Shown here piece after piece: positions 7,296 to 15,704 of a stretch of 64,000 nucleotides of DNA (the first letter of the stretch is position 1; every line of letters begins with the position of its first letter). The stretch comes from an uncultured Lachnospiraceae bacterium. GTDB taxonomy: Bacteria > Bacillota > Clostridia > Lachnospirales > Lachnospiraceae. Below the pieces are notes generated by a model. It saw only the letters and a program-made list of their open reading frames with translations, did not search any database and was not told where the DNA came from. Both the position numbers and the translations under genes were made by a program. The DNA is taken from assembly GCA_905209075.1 (NCBI GenBank), contig CAJLRL010000010.1, positions 22,332-86,331 of the forward strand, read 5' to 3'.

Positions 7296-8019
7296 GATAA
7301 TTGAAGAATATATAGATAAAATCAAAGATATAGATAATGTAAATGAATATGACGAAATAATTAGAAAGCTAAACTATAGTCTAACAGATGAATATCCGGA
7401 AGAATTCCGTAGAGAGATTCAGCAAAAACAAAAATATTTAAAAAATAGATTTTCAGATGAGGCAAACAGAGAAAAAATGTTCGAGGCAAAAGAAAAAGTC
7501 ATAGGATGTCTCAGACATTTTTTGTATAAGGAGAAAGCGGACGATTCGAGAGAAATACTAATAAAATATTTAAATAATTTTCATGTATTCATGGAGGAGT
7601 TAACAGATAAAGAACCGGATAAAAGAGCAACCTTATCGTCAGAACAGCTTCAAATGATAAAAATAAAAAATGAATATGATTTACAACATTTGTTGTATGC
7701 GGTATTAAAACCAATATATCTTGATATTAGAAGTGAGGTCACAGAAGATTCTGGTGTGGGGATGGTCAGAAGTGATCTGAAAATTCCACAGTTACAAGTT
7801 GTTGTAGAAACAAAATGTACAAGAGAAAAGATGCATTTGAAGAAGCTGACGGAAGAAATCGAAGCTGATATAGTGCATTATTCAGAAAAAAATATTATAT
7901 TTTTTGTATATGATAAATGTAAAATCATAAAAGAAAGACAAAGTTATGAGAAATACTTTAATCGTACATTTGATGGAAAAAATGTAAAAATAGTAATCCA
8001 TCAACCAGTTAAGCTTTGA
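7288..8019 (+). CDS. PD-(D/E)XK nuclease-like protein paired with the ATPase
   Basis: The protein has 243 residues. The first 110 are helical and charged. The C-terminal 100 residues carry a restriction-enzyme-like core: RSDLKI with Asp163, then VVVETKC with Glu174 and Lys176, giving the D...ExK arrangement, then a helix and the strand IIFFVYDK. The domain should cut DNA or RNA. It overlaps the ATPase gene, and its TGA stop is followed directly by a short sequence also found at the end of the metallophosphoesterase module. The substrate is not known. Confidence 0.8.
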   Translation: MDRIIEEYIDKIKDIDNVNEYDEIIRKLNYSLTDEYPEEFRREIQQKQKYLKNRFSDEANREKMFEAKEKVIGCLRHFLYKEKADDSREILIKYLNNFHVFMEELTDKEPDKRATLSSEQLQMIKIKNEYDLQHLLYAVLKPIYLDIRSEVTEDSGVGMVRSDLKIPQLQVVVETKCTREKMHLKKLTEEIEADIVHYSEKNIIFFVYDKCKIIKERQSYEKYFNRTFDGKNVKIVIHQPVKL

Positions 8020-8046
8020 AGTATATTATACATCGGTATCTTCATC
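8018..8046 (+). repeat. Short module-end motif (second copy)
   Basis: GAAGTATATTATACATCGG and the bases after it match 5568-5596 in about 25 of 29 positions. The first copy is part of the AEC permease remnant, so this may be a very short piece of the same gene end. A looser third copy follows the stop codon at 36948. Confidence 0.5.
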
Positions 8047-8470
8047 TGAAGCATATAAGATAATGGAAAATAGCATTTTTTGTTTTGGGGAATATATTAC
8101 AGTTAACAGAGTTACCCGAAGTCTTTTGGAAATTGGGAACTACTTTTATATAAAAAGGAACGTGACATTTTTAAACAATGAAATGAACTTTAAAATAAAA
8201 TTTATAAAATGAATTTGAAAACAAAATTTATGATGACATACGTTTATCTTGATGCTAATATACTATCAAAGCATTATATTTCTTAACTTTATACACGGTC
8301 AACTCATAAGAGGAGATTACTTCAATGATTCTATAATAAACAGAAATTTTCAATGCTTTAAATCACCAGAAAAATAGCAGGAAAATTTAATGTTTGTATA
8401 GAATTTAAGGGGAAGTTAGTCTTTAATCATTTTATTTTCCTGCCGATACAAAAGAATAAGGGGGAACTTA
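8047..8470. other. AT-rich gap with a long-range inverted repeat
   Basis: I see no gene here. GCAGGAAAAT (8377-8386) and ATTTTCCTGC (8434-8443) form a perfect 10-bp inverted repeat with a 47-base loop, 27 bp before the next start codon. A short in-frame string (ILQLTELPEVFWKLG) near 8096-8140 may be a gene scrap. The remainder has no structure I can name. Confidence 0.45.
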
Positions 8471-9403
8471 ATGGGGGTTAAAGACTCAAAGGCAAAGGAA
8501 TATATTTCCGACAACGCCAGATTTAGCGACTTGTGTAATTATGTTTTATTTGATGGAAATAAGGTTATCAATCCAAACAGTTTAGTCGAGAAGGACACGA
8601 CACAGGTTTTATCTGTATTTGGGATAGATAAAAAGCAGCTTGTGCTTCAAAAATGGCGTGACATACTAAAAAACGTAACTATAAAGTATGCGGATGATAT
8701 GTATCTGGTTCTGATTGGAATAGAGAATCAGACAGATGTTCATTACGCAATGCCTGTTAAAGCGATGATATATGATGCATTAAGTTAAGGACAACAGATA
8801 AATGACGCAAAAAGGTCTCATGAAAAAGAAAAGGATTATGGATCGTCAGCAGAATTTTTGTCTGGTTTTACAAGGAAAGATAAACTGGTTCCTGTTATTA
8901 CAATAACGGTTTATATGGGGACAGATAACTGGGATGGACCTAGAAGTTTATATGAAATGATGGGGAATATTGATAAGAATATATTACCGTATGTTTCGGA
9001 CTATAAGATTAATCTTGTGGAACCGGAAAACATTACTGATTTTACAAAATTTGAAACCGGACTTGGGCAGTTATTTGAAATATTACAAAATGCATCGGAT
9101 AAAAATAAAATGGAATCCGTATTGAAAAAGGATCCGGCATTTAAAAAGATAGATAGAGAGACGGCAGCTGCGATAAATTTATTCGCAGGAATGAATTTAA
9201 AGGTTAATGAGAAAGATGAGGTGGTTGATGTGTGTAAAGCATGGGAAGAACAGAAGGAATGTGGGAAAATGGAAATGTTATATTCTTTGGTTCAGGATGG
9301 GACGCTGAAGGCAGATAAAGCAGCAGATAAAGCAAATCTGACGGTAACACAGTTTGTAGATTCAATGAATAAGGCGGGATATAAAATACAAAGTACGATT
9401 TAG
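8471..9403 (+). pseudogene. Rpn-family recombination-promoting nuclease / putative transposase, broken by one stop codon
   Basis: Two frames, 8471-8788 and the stretch after it to 9403, are in the same register and read through as one 310-codon protein if TAA 8786-8788 is ignored. The surrounding residues (MIYDALS-stop-GQQINDAKRSHEKE) fit the family pattern YDAxxYxxQ, so a single TAT-to-TAA change explains the break. The N-terminal half has the PD-(D/E)XK-type Rpn domain (FSDLCNYVLFDG, VLIGIENQTDVHYAMP). The C-terminal half has the usual helical tail. TTG at 8858 could restart translation but lacks a ribosome binding site. Confidence 0.85.
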
Positions 9404-9441
9404 GATAAGAACAGATGTATTACATTTGGGAGGAAAAATGT

Positions 9442-10530
9442 ATGTCATTAACGATAAGGGCAAATCAGGGAAACGCTATTGCGGCAGATAATGCCGGAAT
9501 AAAAAAGAATGAATCGGCAGAGCAGATTAAGAAAAGAAATGTTGTGGATGCAAGGACTCTTATGATCGGAAACACAACAGATGAGAAAATTGATCAAAAG
9601 AAAAACAGTGTAAGAAATCAGGCTATGAAGCTTATACGTGATGCGTGGAAGAGCGACAACGATTCAGTTGACAGCAGAAAAGAGATGGAGGACGCACGTG
9701 CGCAGGCGCTTGAAGAAGCCAGAGATTATGAATCAAAGGCAAATGATATAGAAAAGCAGAAAAAGCAGCTTATGGAAGAGTATGGAATAGATCCGGATTC
9801 CGATGAACAAAAAGATCTGGAACTTTTGGAAAAATATCAGAACAATATGAGTGGTGCATCATATGATTCTTTTAGTGATCAGGAAAAAGAAAGATTAAAA
9901 GAATTACAGAACACGGATTTTACTGATTATCAGAAAAAAGTTCTGATGCTTAACTCTTCTAGGAATAGTATGACATCCGTGGCAGACCAGAAAAAACGCG
10001 AAGCACTTATGTACAGACAGAATCTGACAGATGCGAAGATAGATCAGTTAAAGTCTCAGGATATGTTAAAGGCACAGGATGCAGCCGATGAATTAAATCA
10101 GGCAGCCGCAGATGATGCGTTTAATATGCTTATCGAGGAAGGAAAGGACACAATAGACAACAAAACTGAAGAAGAGAAGGAAAAAGCCGAGAAAGCCCAG
10201 GAAAAGAAAGATGAGCAAGATGAAAAAATTCAGGCTGCAAAGGATAGAAAGCAGATTCAGGAAGAACTTGTGCAGGAAGCAGCTAAAAACAGCATAGAAA
10301 ATGAACAGCCGGATACGGAATCGCAGGCAGCCCAAAATAATAGGCAGCGTGCCCAAAAGGATATGATCGAGGGAGAAATCGATTCACAAATGATGGATGC
10401 AGACGCATCTGCGCAGAATAAGCAGGTGAACAACGTAGAAAAAGCCCAGACCCACATCAATAATATCATGAAGAAAAATAATCTTATTAATGAAGATCTT
10501 AAGGGCATAGAGATTGATTTTAATTTCTAA
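9442..10530 (+). CDS. Hypothetical coiled-coil protein
   Basis: The protein has 362 residues from ATG 9442, which has GGGAGGAAA upstream; a frame from 9415 would include the ribosome binding site as coding sequence. It is almost entirely Glu/Lys/Gln/Asp/Ala-rich. Heptad-like stretches cover about residues 70-330, and there is no signal peptide, membrane segment or cysteine. I recognise no family. It is the last plus-strand gene before the convergent AEC permease. Confidence 0.8.
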   Translation: MSLTIRANQGNAIAADNAGIKKNESAEQIKKRNVVDARTLMIGNTTDEKIDQKKNSVRNQAMKLIRDAWKSDNDSVDSRKEMEDARAQALEEARDYESKANDIEKQKKQLMEEYGIDPDSDEQKDLELLEKYQNNMSGASYDSFSDQEKERLKELQNTDFTDYQKKVLMLNSSRNSMTSVADQKKREALMYRQNLTDAKIDQLKSQDMLKAQDAADELNQAAADDAFNMLIEEGKDTIDNKTEEEKEKAEKAQEKKDEQDEKIQAAKDRKQIQEELVQEAAKNSIENEQPDTESQAAQNNRQRAQKDMIEGEIDSQMMDADASAQNKQVNNVEKAQTHINNIMKKNNLINEDLKGIEIDFNF

Positions 10531-10590
10531 CAGATAATCATTATGGTAGAGAACACAATCTGATGAGCCGGTAAATTTATGTTTTACATT

Positions 10591-11499
10591 TTAACGGGTG
10601 AGAATTATATTCCATACAGGTATTGTTACCATGGACAGAATAGTTGATGCAACAACAAGTTTTGTTGCAAATATTTCATCACAGCCGTATTTTGATGCGA
10701 GGATGCTTGTGGTGGCACCGGCAGGCATTGCCGTGAGAATGACACATACACCTGTGACGAGGGACGGCACACCAAGCAGTGTACATATACCAAAAAGCAC
10801 AGCAGGCATTATTATAAGACGTAGCAGACTGTAGCGCAGTACCTCAAAATTAAATAATGACATGATATCAGCATCGGCGAGTATCATTCCTATCACCATC
10901 ATAGAAAAGGCAGTATTGCAGTTTCCTATGGTGGTGATTGTATTTGTGATGATCGCAGGTGGCGTCCACTGCGATATCATAAGCAAAAGTCCGGCAAAAC
11001 ATGCTATTATACATGGATGAGTGACGACTTTTTTGATAGTTGCTTTCCAATCCGTGCTCTGTGTATAAATGGCTATGCCTGATGACCACATCATTATTCT
11101 TTGAGGGATAAGAAAGATAGATGCCATTGCAAGTCCGATAGAACCGAATACTCCCTCAGCTACGGGGTTTCCTAAAAATCCTGCATTTGAGCATATGAGT
11201 CCATACTGCAGGCTCATGCGGTGTCCGAGCTGTCTTTTACTGTATAAAATTTTACCGAGTATAACACTTACGATCTGAATGCCTATCGAGATAATAAAAA
11301 CCATTCCAAACTGTTTGAAAATATTGCCATCGCAGTCTATCATGAATGATTTCACTATATTACATGGCAGAATAAGATAAATTACCAGATCATTTATGTT
11401 TTTCTGTCCTGTGGGGCTGACTATTTTAAGTTTTTTAACGAGTGCCCCTATAAAAATGAGGAGCAGCATGGTTATTTGTAGAGTTAGAACGTTAGTCAT
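10591..11499 (-). CDS. AEC-family (auxin efflux carrier-like) transporter
   Basis: This membrane permease has about 302 residues. It shows the AEC pattern: about ten hydrophobic helices in two halves, PCNIVKSF in the first half and MPAGATTSILASKYGCDEIFA in the second. Family members export small organic anions or auxin-like acids; the substrate here is unknown. GGAGG sits one base before the ATG at 11505 and seven before the ATG at 11499, so the second is more likely. Its 3' end exists as a partial copy at 5568-5711. Confidence 0.9.
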   Translation of the reverse strand: MTNVLTLQITMLLLIFIGALVKKLKIVSPTGQKNINDLVIYLILPCNIVKSFMIDCDGNIFKQFGMVFIISIGIQIVSVILGKILYSKRQLGHRMSLQYGLICSNAGFLGNPVAEGVFGSIGLAMASIFLIPQRIMMWSSGIAIYTQSTDWKATIKKVVTHPCIIACFAGLLLMISQWTPPAIITNTITTIGNCNTAFSMMVIGMILADADIMSLFNFEVLRYSLLRLIIMPAVLFGICTLLGVPSLVTGVCVILTAMPAGATTSILASKYGCDEIFATKLVVASTILSMVTIPVWNIILTR

Positions 11500-11643
11500 T
11501 TTCATACCTCCGTCATATGCTAGTGGCTAAATAGCAACATGCCATTACACTAGAATCAAATAATATAAATTTACTGAATATATACAAGCCGGTAATCATT
11601 ATAATATAAAATCAGCCAAATGTTTAATAATTTTTTAAATTCA

Positions 11644-11672
11644 TTGCACTATCAAAGGAATTAATATAGAAT
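11644..11672 (+). promoter_or_regulatory. Promoter of the nfeD-SPFH operon
   Basis: TTGCAC (11644-11649), a 17-bp spacer and TAGAAT (11667-11672). It gives a short leader containing AAGGAGG. Confidence 0.65.
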
Positions 11673-11695
11673 GAAAAAAGAAGGAGGTTTTGAGG

Positions 11696-12139
11696 ATGGA
11701 AGCATATGTCATATTCTGGCTGGCAATGATAATCTTTTTTATCGTGCTTGAGCTGTTGACTATAGGCCTTACATCAATATGGTTTGCGGCCGGTTCAATA
11801 GGAGGACTTATTGTGGCTGCACTCGGTGGAAATGTATTTATACAGGCAGCAGTTTTTTTGATAGTATCGGTTGTACTGCTATGTCTGACAAAGCCATGGG
11901 CAAAGAAATACATAAATTCCAGAGCACAAAAGACAAATGTGGATAGTCTTATAGGAAAAAAGACCATACTGACTGAGGATATTGATAATTTAAGGCAGAC
12001 CGGTAAAGCTGTCGTCATGGGACAGGAATGGACAGTGCGGACTGATAATGATGGTGTGAAAATACCAAAAGGAACATTAGTAGAAGTAATAAACGTAAGC
12101 GGTGTAAAGCTTATTGTAAAAAGAATAAAGGAGGATTAG
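11696..12139 (+). CDS. NfeD-like membrane protein
   Basis: The protein has 147 residues from ATG 11696 (AAGGAGG eight bases upstream). Residues 1-70 form three close hydrophobic helices, and residues about 85-147 form an OB-fold-like soluble domain (IGKKTILTEDI, GQEWTVRTDN, LVEVINVSGVKLIVKR). This is the short NfeD type that pairs with SPFH/stomatin proteins in membrane microdomains. It lies 3 bp before such a gene, so the pair is an operon. Confidence 0.93.
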   Translation: MEAYVIFWLAMIIFFIVLELLTIGLTSIWFAAGSIGGLIVAALGGNVFIQAAVFLIVSVVLLCLTKPWAKKYINSRAQKTNVDSLIGKKTILTEDIDNLRQTGKAVVMGQEWTVRTDNDGVKIPKGTLVEVINVSGVKLIVKRIKED

Positions 12140-12142
12140 AAA

Positions 12143-13075
12143 ATGGAGGGACTTATAGCACTCGCCATACTTATGATTATTATAATAGTGATAATCATAA
12201 ATTGTATCAAGATCGTGCCACAGGCACATGCAATGGTCATAGAAAGACTTGGAGGATATCTTACAACATGGTCAGTAGGACTTCACTTTAAGGTACCTTT
12301 TATCGACAGGATTGCAAAAAAAGTAATTTTAAAAGAACAGGTGGTTGATTTCCCGCCACAGCCGGTTATCACAAAAGATAACGTAACGATGCAGATTGAC
12401 ACGGTAGTATATTTCCAGATCACAGATCCAAAGCTTTACGCTTATGGTGTTGAAAATCCGATCATGGCTATCGAAAATCTCACAGCTACAACACTTAGAA
12501 ATATAATCGGTGATCTCGAGCTTGATGAGACACTTACAAGCCGTGAAACAATCAATACAAAGATGAGAGCGACACTTGATGTGGCAACAGATCCTTGGGG
12601 AATCAAGGTAAACCGTGTAGAGCTTAAAAACATCATCCCGCCTAAGGCAATCCAGGATGCAATGGAGAAACAGATGAAAGCCGAGCGTGAAAGACGAGAA
12701 GCTATCCTTCGTGCAGAGGGAGAAAAGAAATCCACAATTCTTGTCGCAGAAGGTAATAAAGAATCCGTTATCCTTGATGCAGAGGCAGAGAAGCAGGCTG
12801 CTATCCTTCGTGCAGAAGCAAAGAAGGAAGCAACAATTCAGGAGGCAGCAGGTCAGGCAGAAGCTATTCTTAAGATCCAGCAGGCTAATGCAGATGGTCT
12901 TCGCATGTTAAAAGAAGCAAATCCTGATAATGCGGTACTCCAGATCAAGAGTCTTGAAGCATTTGCAAAGGCTGCGGACGGAAAAGCTACAAAGATCATA
13001 ATTCCTTCAGAAATACAGGGAATAGCTGGTCTTACAAAATCCATTGCAGAGATTGCATCAGACAAACAGGAATAA
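12143..13075 (+). CDS. SPFH/Band 7 (stomatin/QmcA-like) membrane protein
   Basis: The protein has 310 residues. One N-terminal membrane helix (about 3-24) is followed by a complete SPFH domain (VPQAHAMVIERLGGY, VPFIDRIAKKV, VDFPPQPVITKDNV, NVRxIIGxLELDETLTSR-like stretch). A long Ala/Glu/Lys helix with repeats of AEGEKKS / AEAEKQA / AEAKKEA spans about 180-250. Such proteins form oligomeric rings in membrane microdomains. It is co-transcribed with nfeD and followed by a strong terminator. Confidence 0.95.
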   Translation: MEGLIALAILMIIIIVIIINCIKIVPQAHAMVIERLGGYLTTWSVGLHFKVPFIDRIAKKVILKEQVVDFPPQPVITKDNVTMQIDTVVYFQITDPKLYAYGVENPIMAIENLTATTLRNIIGDLELDETLTSRETINTKMRATLDVATDPWGIKVNRVELKNIIPPKAIQDAMEKQMKAERERREAILRAEGEKKSTILVAEGNKESVILDAEAEKQAAILRAEAKKEATIQEAAGQAEAILKIQQANADGLRMLKEANPDNAVLQIKSLEAFAKAADGKATKIIIPSEIQGIAGLTKSIAEIASDKQE

Positions 13076-13090
13076 GTCAGACATAACAAA

Positions 13091-13131
13091 AGTTCTCATT
13101 TGGCATAAACCACTAAATGAGAACTTTTTTC
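13091..13131 (+). terminator. Terminator of the nfeD-SPFH operon
   Basis: AGTTCTCATTT (13091-13101) pairs with AAATGAGAACT (13115-13125), followed by TTTTTTCTTTTT. Confidence 0.93.
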
Positions 13132-13195
13132 TTTTTGTTTTCTTTGTACGCACAAAGTGGTATACTCTCTAGTAGGTGTATATAAAGGAGACATA

Positions 13196-15250
13196 ATGAA
13201 GAAAAAGAAAATCAAATTTAAAGGGCGTTTGCGCAATTATATGTGCTGGCCTTTGTATTTTACTATAGTCTGGGTCTGCGCAGATGCGACAGCATTTACC
13301 TATGACAAAAAGCTTGGAACCTGTCTGACAGGATTTACAGTAGTTTATCTGGCGCTTGTATTGTGTTTATACTTTAAATGCAAAAATATCGTGGTGGGTG
13401 AGCTTATCAACTTTGCCACAAAATATTCGATCGTACAAAAGAAGCTTCTTAATGAGTTTGAGATTCCGTATGCATTGTTGGAGCGTTCAGGAAAGATTTT
13501 GTGGATGAACGAAAAATTTTCTGAAAAAATGGACATTAACAAAAATTACCATAAATCGATAACCACACTGTTTCCGACAGTGACGAGAGAGTTTCTTGCG
13601 AAGAGCGAAGATGTGTCAGACTTAAGAATCGAAAATGATGATTGTGTAGTAAGGCTTATGCTCAACAGGATATATTTCGATTCGGTAGCTGATGAAAATG
13701 AAATAATCGATGCTGAAGGAGCGGACGAATTCCTCACTGCACTATATGTGTTTGATGAGACAGAATTACACAGCTACAAAAAAGAAATAGAAGAACAGAA
13801 ACAGGTATGTTCACTTGTCTATATTGATAACTATGATGAAGCATTAGACAGTATAGAGGATGTAAAACGTTCATTACTTGTTGCCCTTATCGACCGCCGT
13901 GTCAACCAGTATTTTGCAAAATACGACGGACTTGTCAGAAAAATAGAAACTGATAAGTACTTTGTAGTATTTAAATATAAATATCTACAGCAGATGAAAG
14001 ATGACAAATTCAAGGTGCTTGATGAGGTAAAAGCCATAAAGGTTGGAAACGAGATGGCGGTTACACTCAGCATAGGAATCGGAATTAAGAGCGATAAATA
14101 TAACGAGAACTACGAATATGCCAGAAATGCCATAGATCTTGCACTAGGACGAGGTGGAGATCAGGTTGTGATCAAAAACAAAGATGACATATCTTACATA
14201 GGCGGCAAGTCTAAGCAGGTAGAGAGCAAAACCCGTGTAAAAGCAAGGGTAAAAGCCCAGGCTCTGCAGGAGATAATAGAGACATGTGAGAATGTCCTTA
14301 TCATGGGACACAGTATAACGGATGTAGATTCGCTTGGTGCAGGGGTCGGCATATACTGCGCAGCAAAAAGCATCGACAAAAAGGCACAGATAGTAATAAA
14401 TGATCCTACAAGTTCGGTACGTCCGCTTCTGGAAACATTTACAACAGAAAAAGGCTATCCGGATGATATGTTTATAAACAGTGCCGAGGCACTTGAGATG
14501 GTCAGCCGTGACACTCTTGTCATGGTGGTTGATACAAACAGACCAAGTTATACAGAATGTCCGGATCTGCTCAAGCGTACAGACAAGATAGTTGTCTTTG
14601 ACCATCACAGACAAAATAGCGAGATAATAGAAAACCCTACACTCTCGTACATTGAACCATATGCATCAAGCGCATGTGAGATGGTTGCAGAAGTTTTACA
14701 GTATTTTAACGATGGAATAAAGATAAATGCAACAGAAGCTGATTGTATTTATGCAGGAATACTCATAGATACAAATAATTTTATGACAAAAACAGGTGTA
14801 AGGACATTTGAGGCAGCTGCATTCTTAAAGAGATCAGGAGCAGAGGTTACAAGAGTAAGAAAGATGCTTCGAAATGATATGGCATGCTATAAGGCGAGAG
14901 CCGAAGCTGTGCGGCATGCTGAAGTATACAGAGGAGCATTTGCAATTTCAGTCTGCCCGAGCGAAAATGTAGAAAGTCCGACAATAGTCGGCGCACAGGC
15001 TGCAAACGAACTTTTAAACATAATAGGAATCAAAGCATCGTTTGTACTTACAGAATATAACGGAAAAATATATATAAGCAGCAGATCAATTGATGAGATA
15101 AATGTGCAGCTGATCATGGAAAAATTAGGAGGCGGAGGTCATCTTAATGTTGCCGGGGCACAGCTTAGCGATTGTACAGTTGTTCAGGCAAAACACATGA
15201 TCCAGGATACAATTGATGAAATGCTCAAAGAAGGAGACATAGAAGAATGA
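13196..15250 (+). CDS. gdpP: Cyclic-di-AMP phosphodiesterase GdpP (DHH-DHHA1 family)
   Basis: GdpP hydrolyses c-di-AMP and so sets osmotic and cell-wall homeostasis. From ATG 13196 (AAGGAG six bases upstream) the protein has 684 residues. Two N-terminal membrane helices (about 17-65) precede a PAS-like region and a degenerate GGDEF domain (around 205-325, without a GGDEF motif). The catalytic DHH domain follows (GHSITDVDSLGAG; Asp469-His470-His471 in FDHHRQ), then DHHA1 with the GGGGHxxxAG motif (GGGGHLNVAGAQ) near the C-terminus. Its last codons overlap rplI (ATGA), and gdpP-rplI-dnaB is a classical Firmicute order. Confidence 0.96.
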   Translation: MKKKKIKFKGRLRNYMCWPLYFTIVWVCADATAFTYDKKLGTCLTGFTVVYLALVLCLYFKCKNIVVGELINFATKYSIVQKKLLNEFEIPYALLERSGKILWMNEKFSEKMDINKNYHKSITTLFPTVTREFLAKSEDVSDLRIENDDCVVRLMLNRIYFDSVADENEIIDAEGADEFLTALYVFDETELHSYKKEIEEQKQVCSLVYIDNYDEALDSIEDVKRSLLVALIDRRVNQYFAKYDGLVRKIETDKYFVVFKYKYLQQMKDDKFKVLDEVKAIKVGNEMAVTLSIGIGIKSDKYNENYEYARNAIDLALGRGGDQVVIKNKDDISYIGGKSKQVESKTRVKARVKAQALQEIIETCENVLIMGHSITDVDSLGAGVGIYCAAKSIDKKAQIVINDPTSSVRPLLETFTTEKGYPDDMFINSAEALEMVSRDTLVMVVDTNRPSYTECPDLLKRTDKIVVFDHHRQNSEIIENPTLSYIEPYASSACEMVAEVLQYFNDGIKINATEADCIYAGILIDTNNFMTKTGVRTFEAAAFLKRSGAEVTRVRKMLRNDMACYKARAEAVRHAEVYRGAFAISVCPSENVESPTIVGAQAANELLNIIGIKASFVLTEYNGKIYISSRSIDEINVQLIMEKLGGGGHLNVAGAQLSDCTVVQAKHMIQDTIDEMLKEGDIEE

Positions 15251-15693
15251 AAGTAATTTTATTACAGGATGTAAAGGCTCTCGGAAAGAAGGGCGATATC
15301 GTAAACGTAAATGATGGATATGCAAGAAATGCAATCATACCTAAAAAGCTTGGTTTAGAGGCTACACCTAAGAACATGAATGATTTAAAATTACAGAATA
15401 AGCATGCCGACAAGGTTGCACAGGAAAACTATGAGAATGCATTAGAACTCAAAAAGACAATAGAGAATTCAAAAGTAGTTGTAAAGCTCCGCTCAGGCGA
15501 AGGTGGAAAAACATTCGGTTCAGTTTCTACAAAAGAAATATCCGCAGCGGCAAAGGAACAGTGTGGACTTGACATCGAGAAAAAGAAAATGCAGCTTACA
15601 GAGTCAATAAAAGCGCTTGGTTCATATGAAGTTCCTGTAAAGCTTCATCCAAAAGTTACAGCAAAACTTACTGTTTCAGTAGTTGAGGGATAG
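15247..15693 (+). CDS. rplI: 50S ribosomal protein bL9
   Basis: The protein has 148 residues of normal length. The N-terminal domain carries the family signature (MKVILLQDVKALGKKGDIV, then GYARNAIIPKKLG). A connecting helix and the C-terminal domain follow (SGEGGKTFGSVSTKEI, ending TAKLTVSVVEG). It overlaps gdpP by four bases and is followed 12 bp later by dnaB. Confidence 0.98.
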   Translation: MKVILLQDVKALGKKGDIVNVNDGYARNAIIPKKLGLEATPKNMNDLKLQNKHADKVAQENYENALELKKTIENSKVVVKLRSGEGGKTFGSVSTKEISAAAKEQCGLDIEKKKMQLTESIKALGSYEVPVKLHPKVTAKLTVSVVEG

Positions 15694-15704
15694 GAGGTTT
15701 TCCT

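Noticed and set aside
9415..9441. Earlier start of the coiled-coil protein
   Set aside because: The nine extra codons are made of the ribosome binding site of ATG 9442.
10257..10508. Cys-rich, membrane-like minus-strand frames over the coiled-coil gene
   Set aside because: They arise from antisense reading of Glu/Lys/Ala codons, with no ribosome binding site and no promoter.
10598..10834. Plus-strand frame opposite the AEC permease 3' end
   Set aside because: It is antisense to a clear membrane protein gene, and the matching remnant at 5568 keeps only the permease frame sensible.
14144..14614. 156-codon minus-strand frame inside gdpP
   Set aside because: It is Cys/Tyr-rich antisense sequence of a conserved catalytic region, so it is a shadow.
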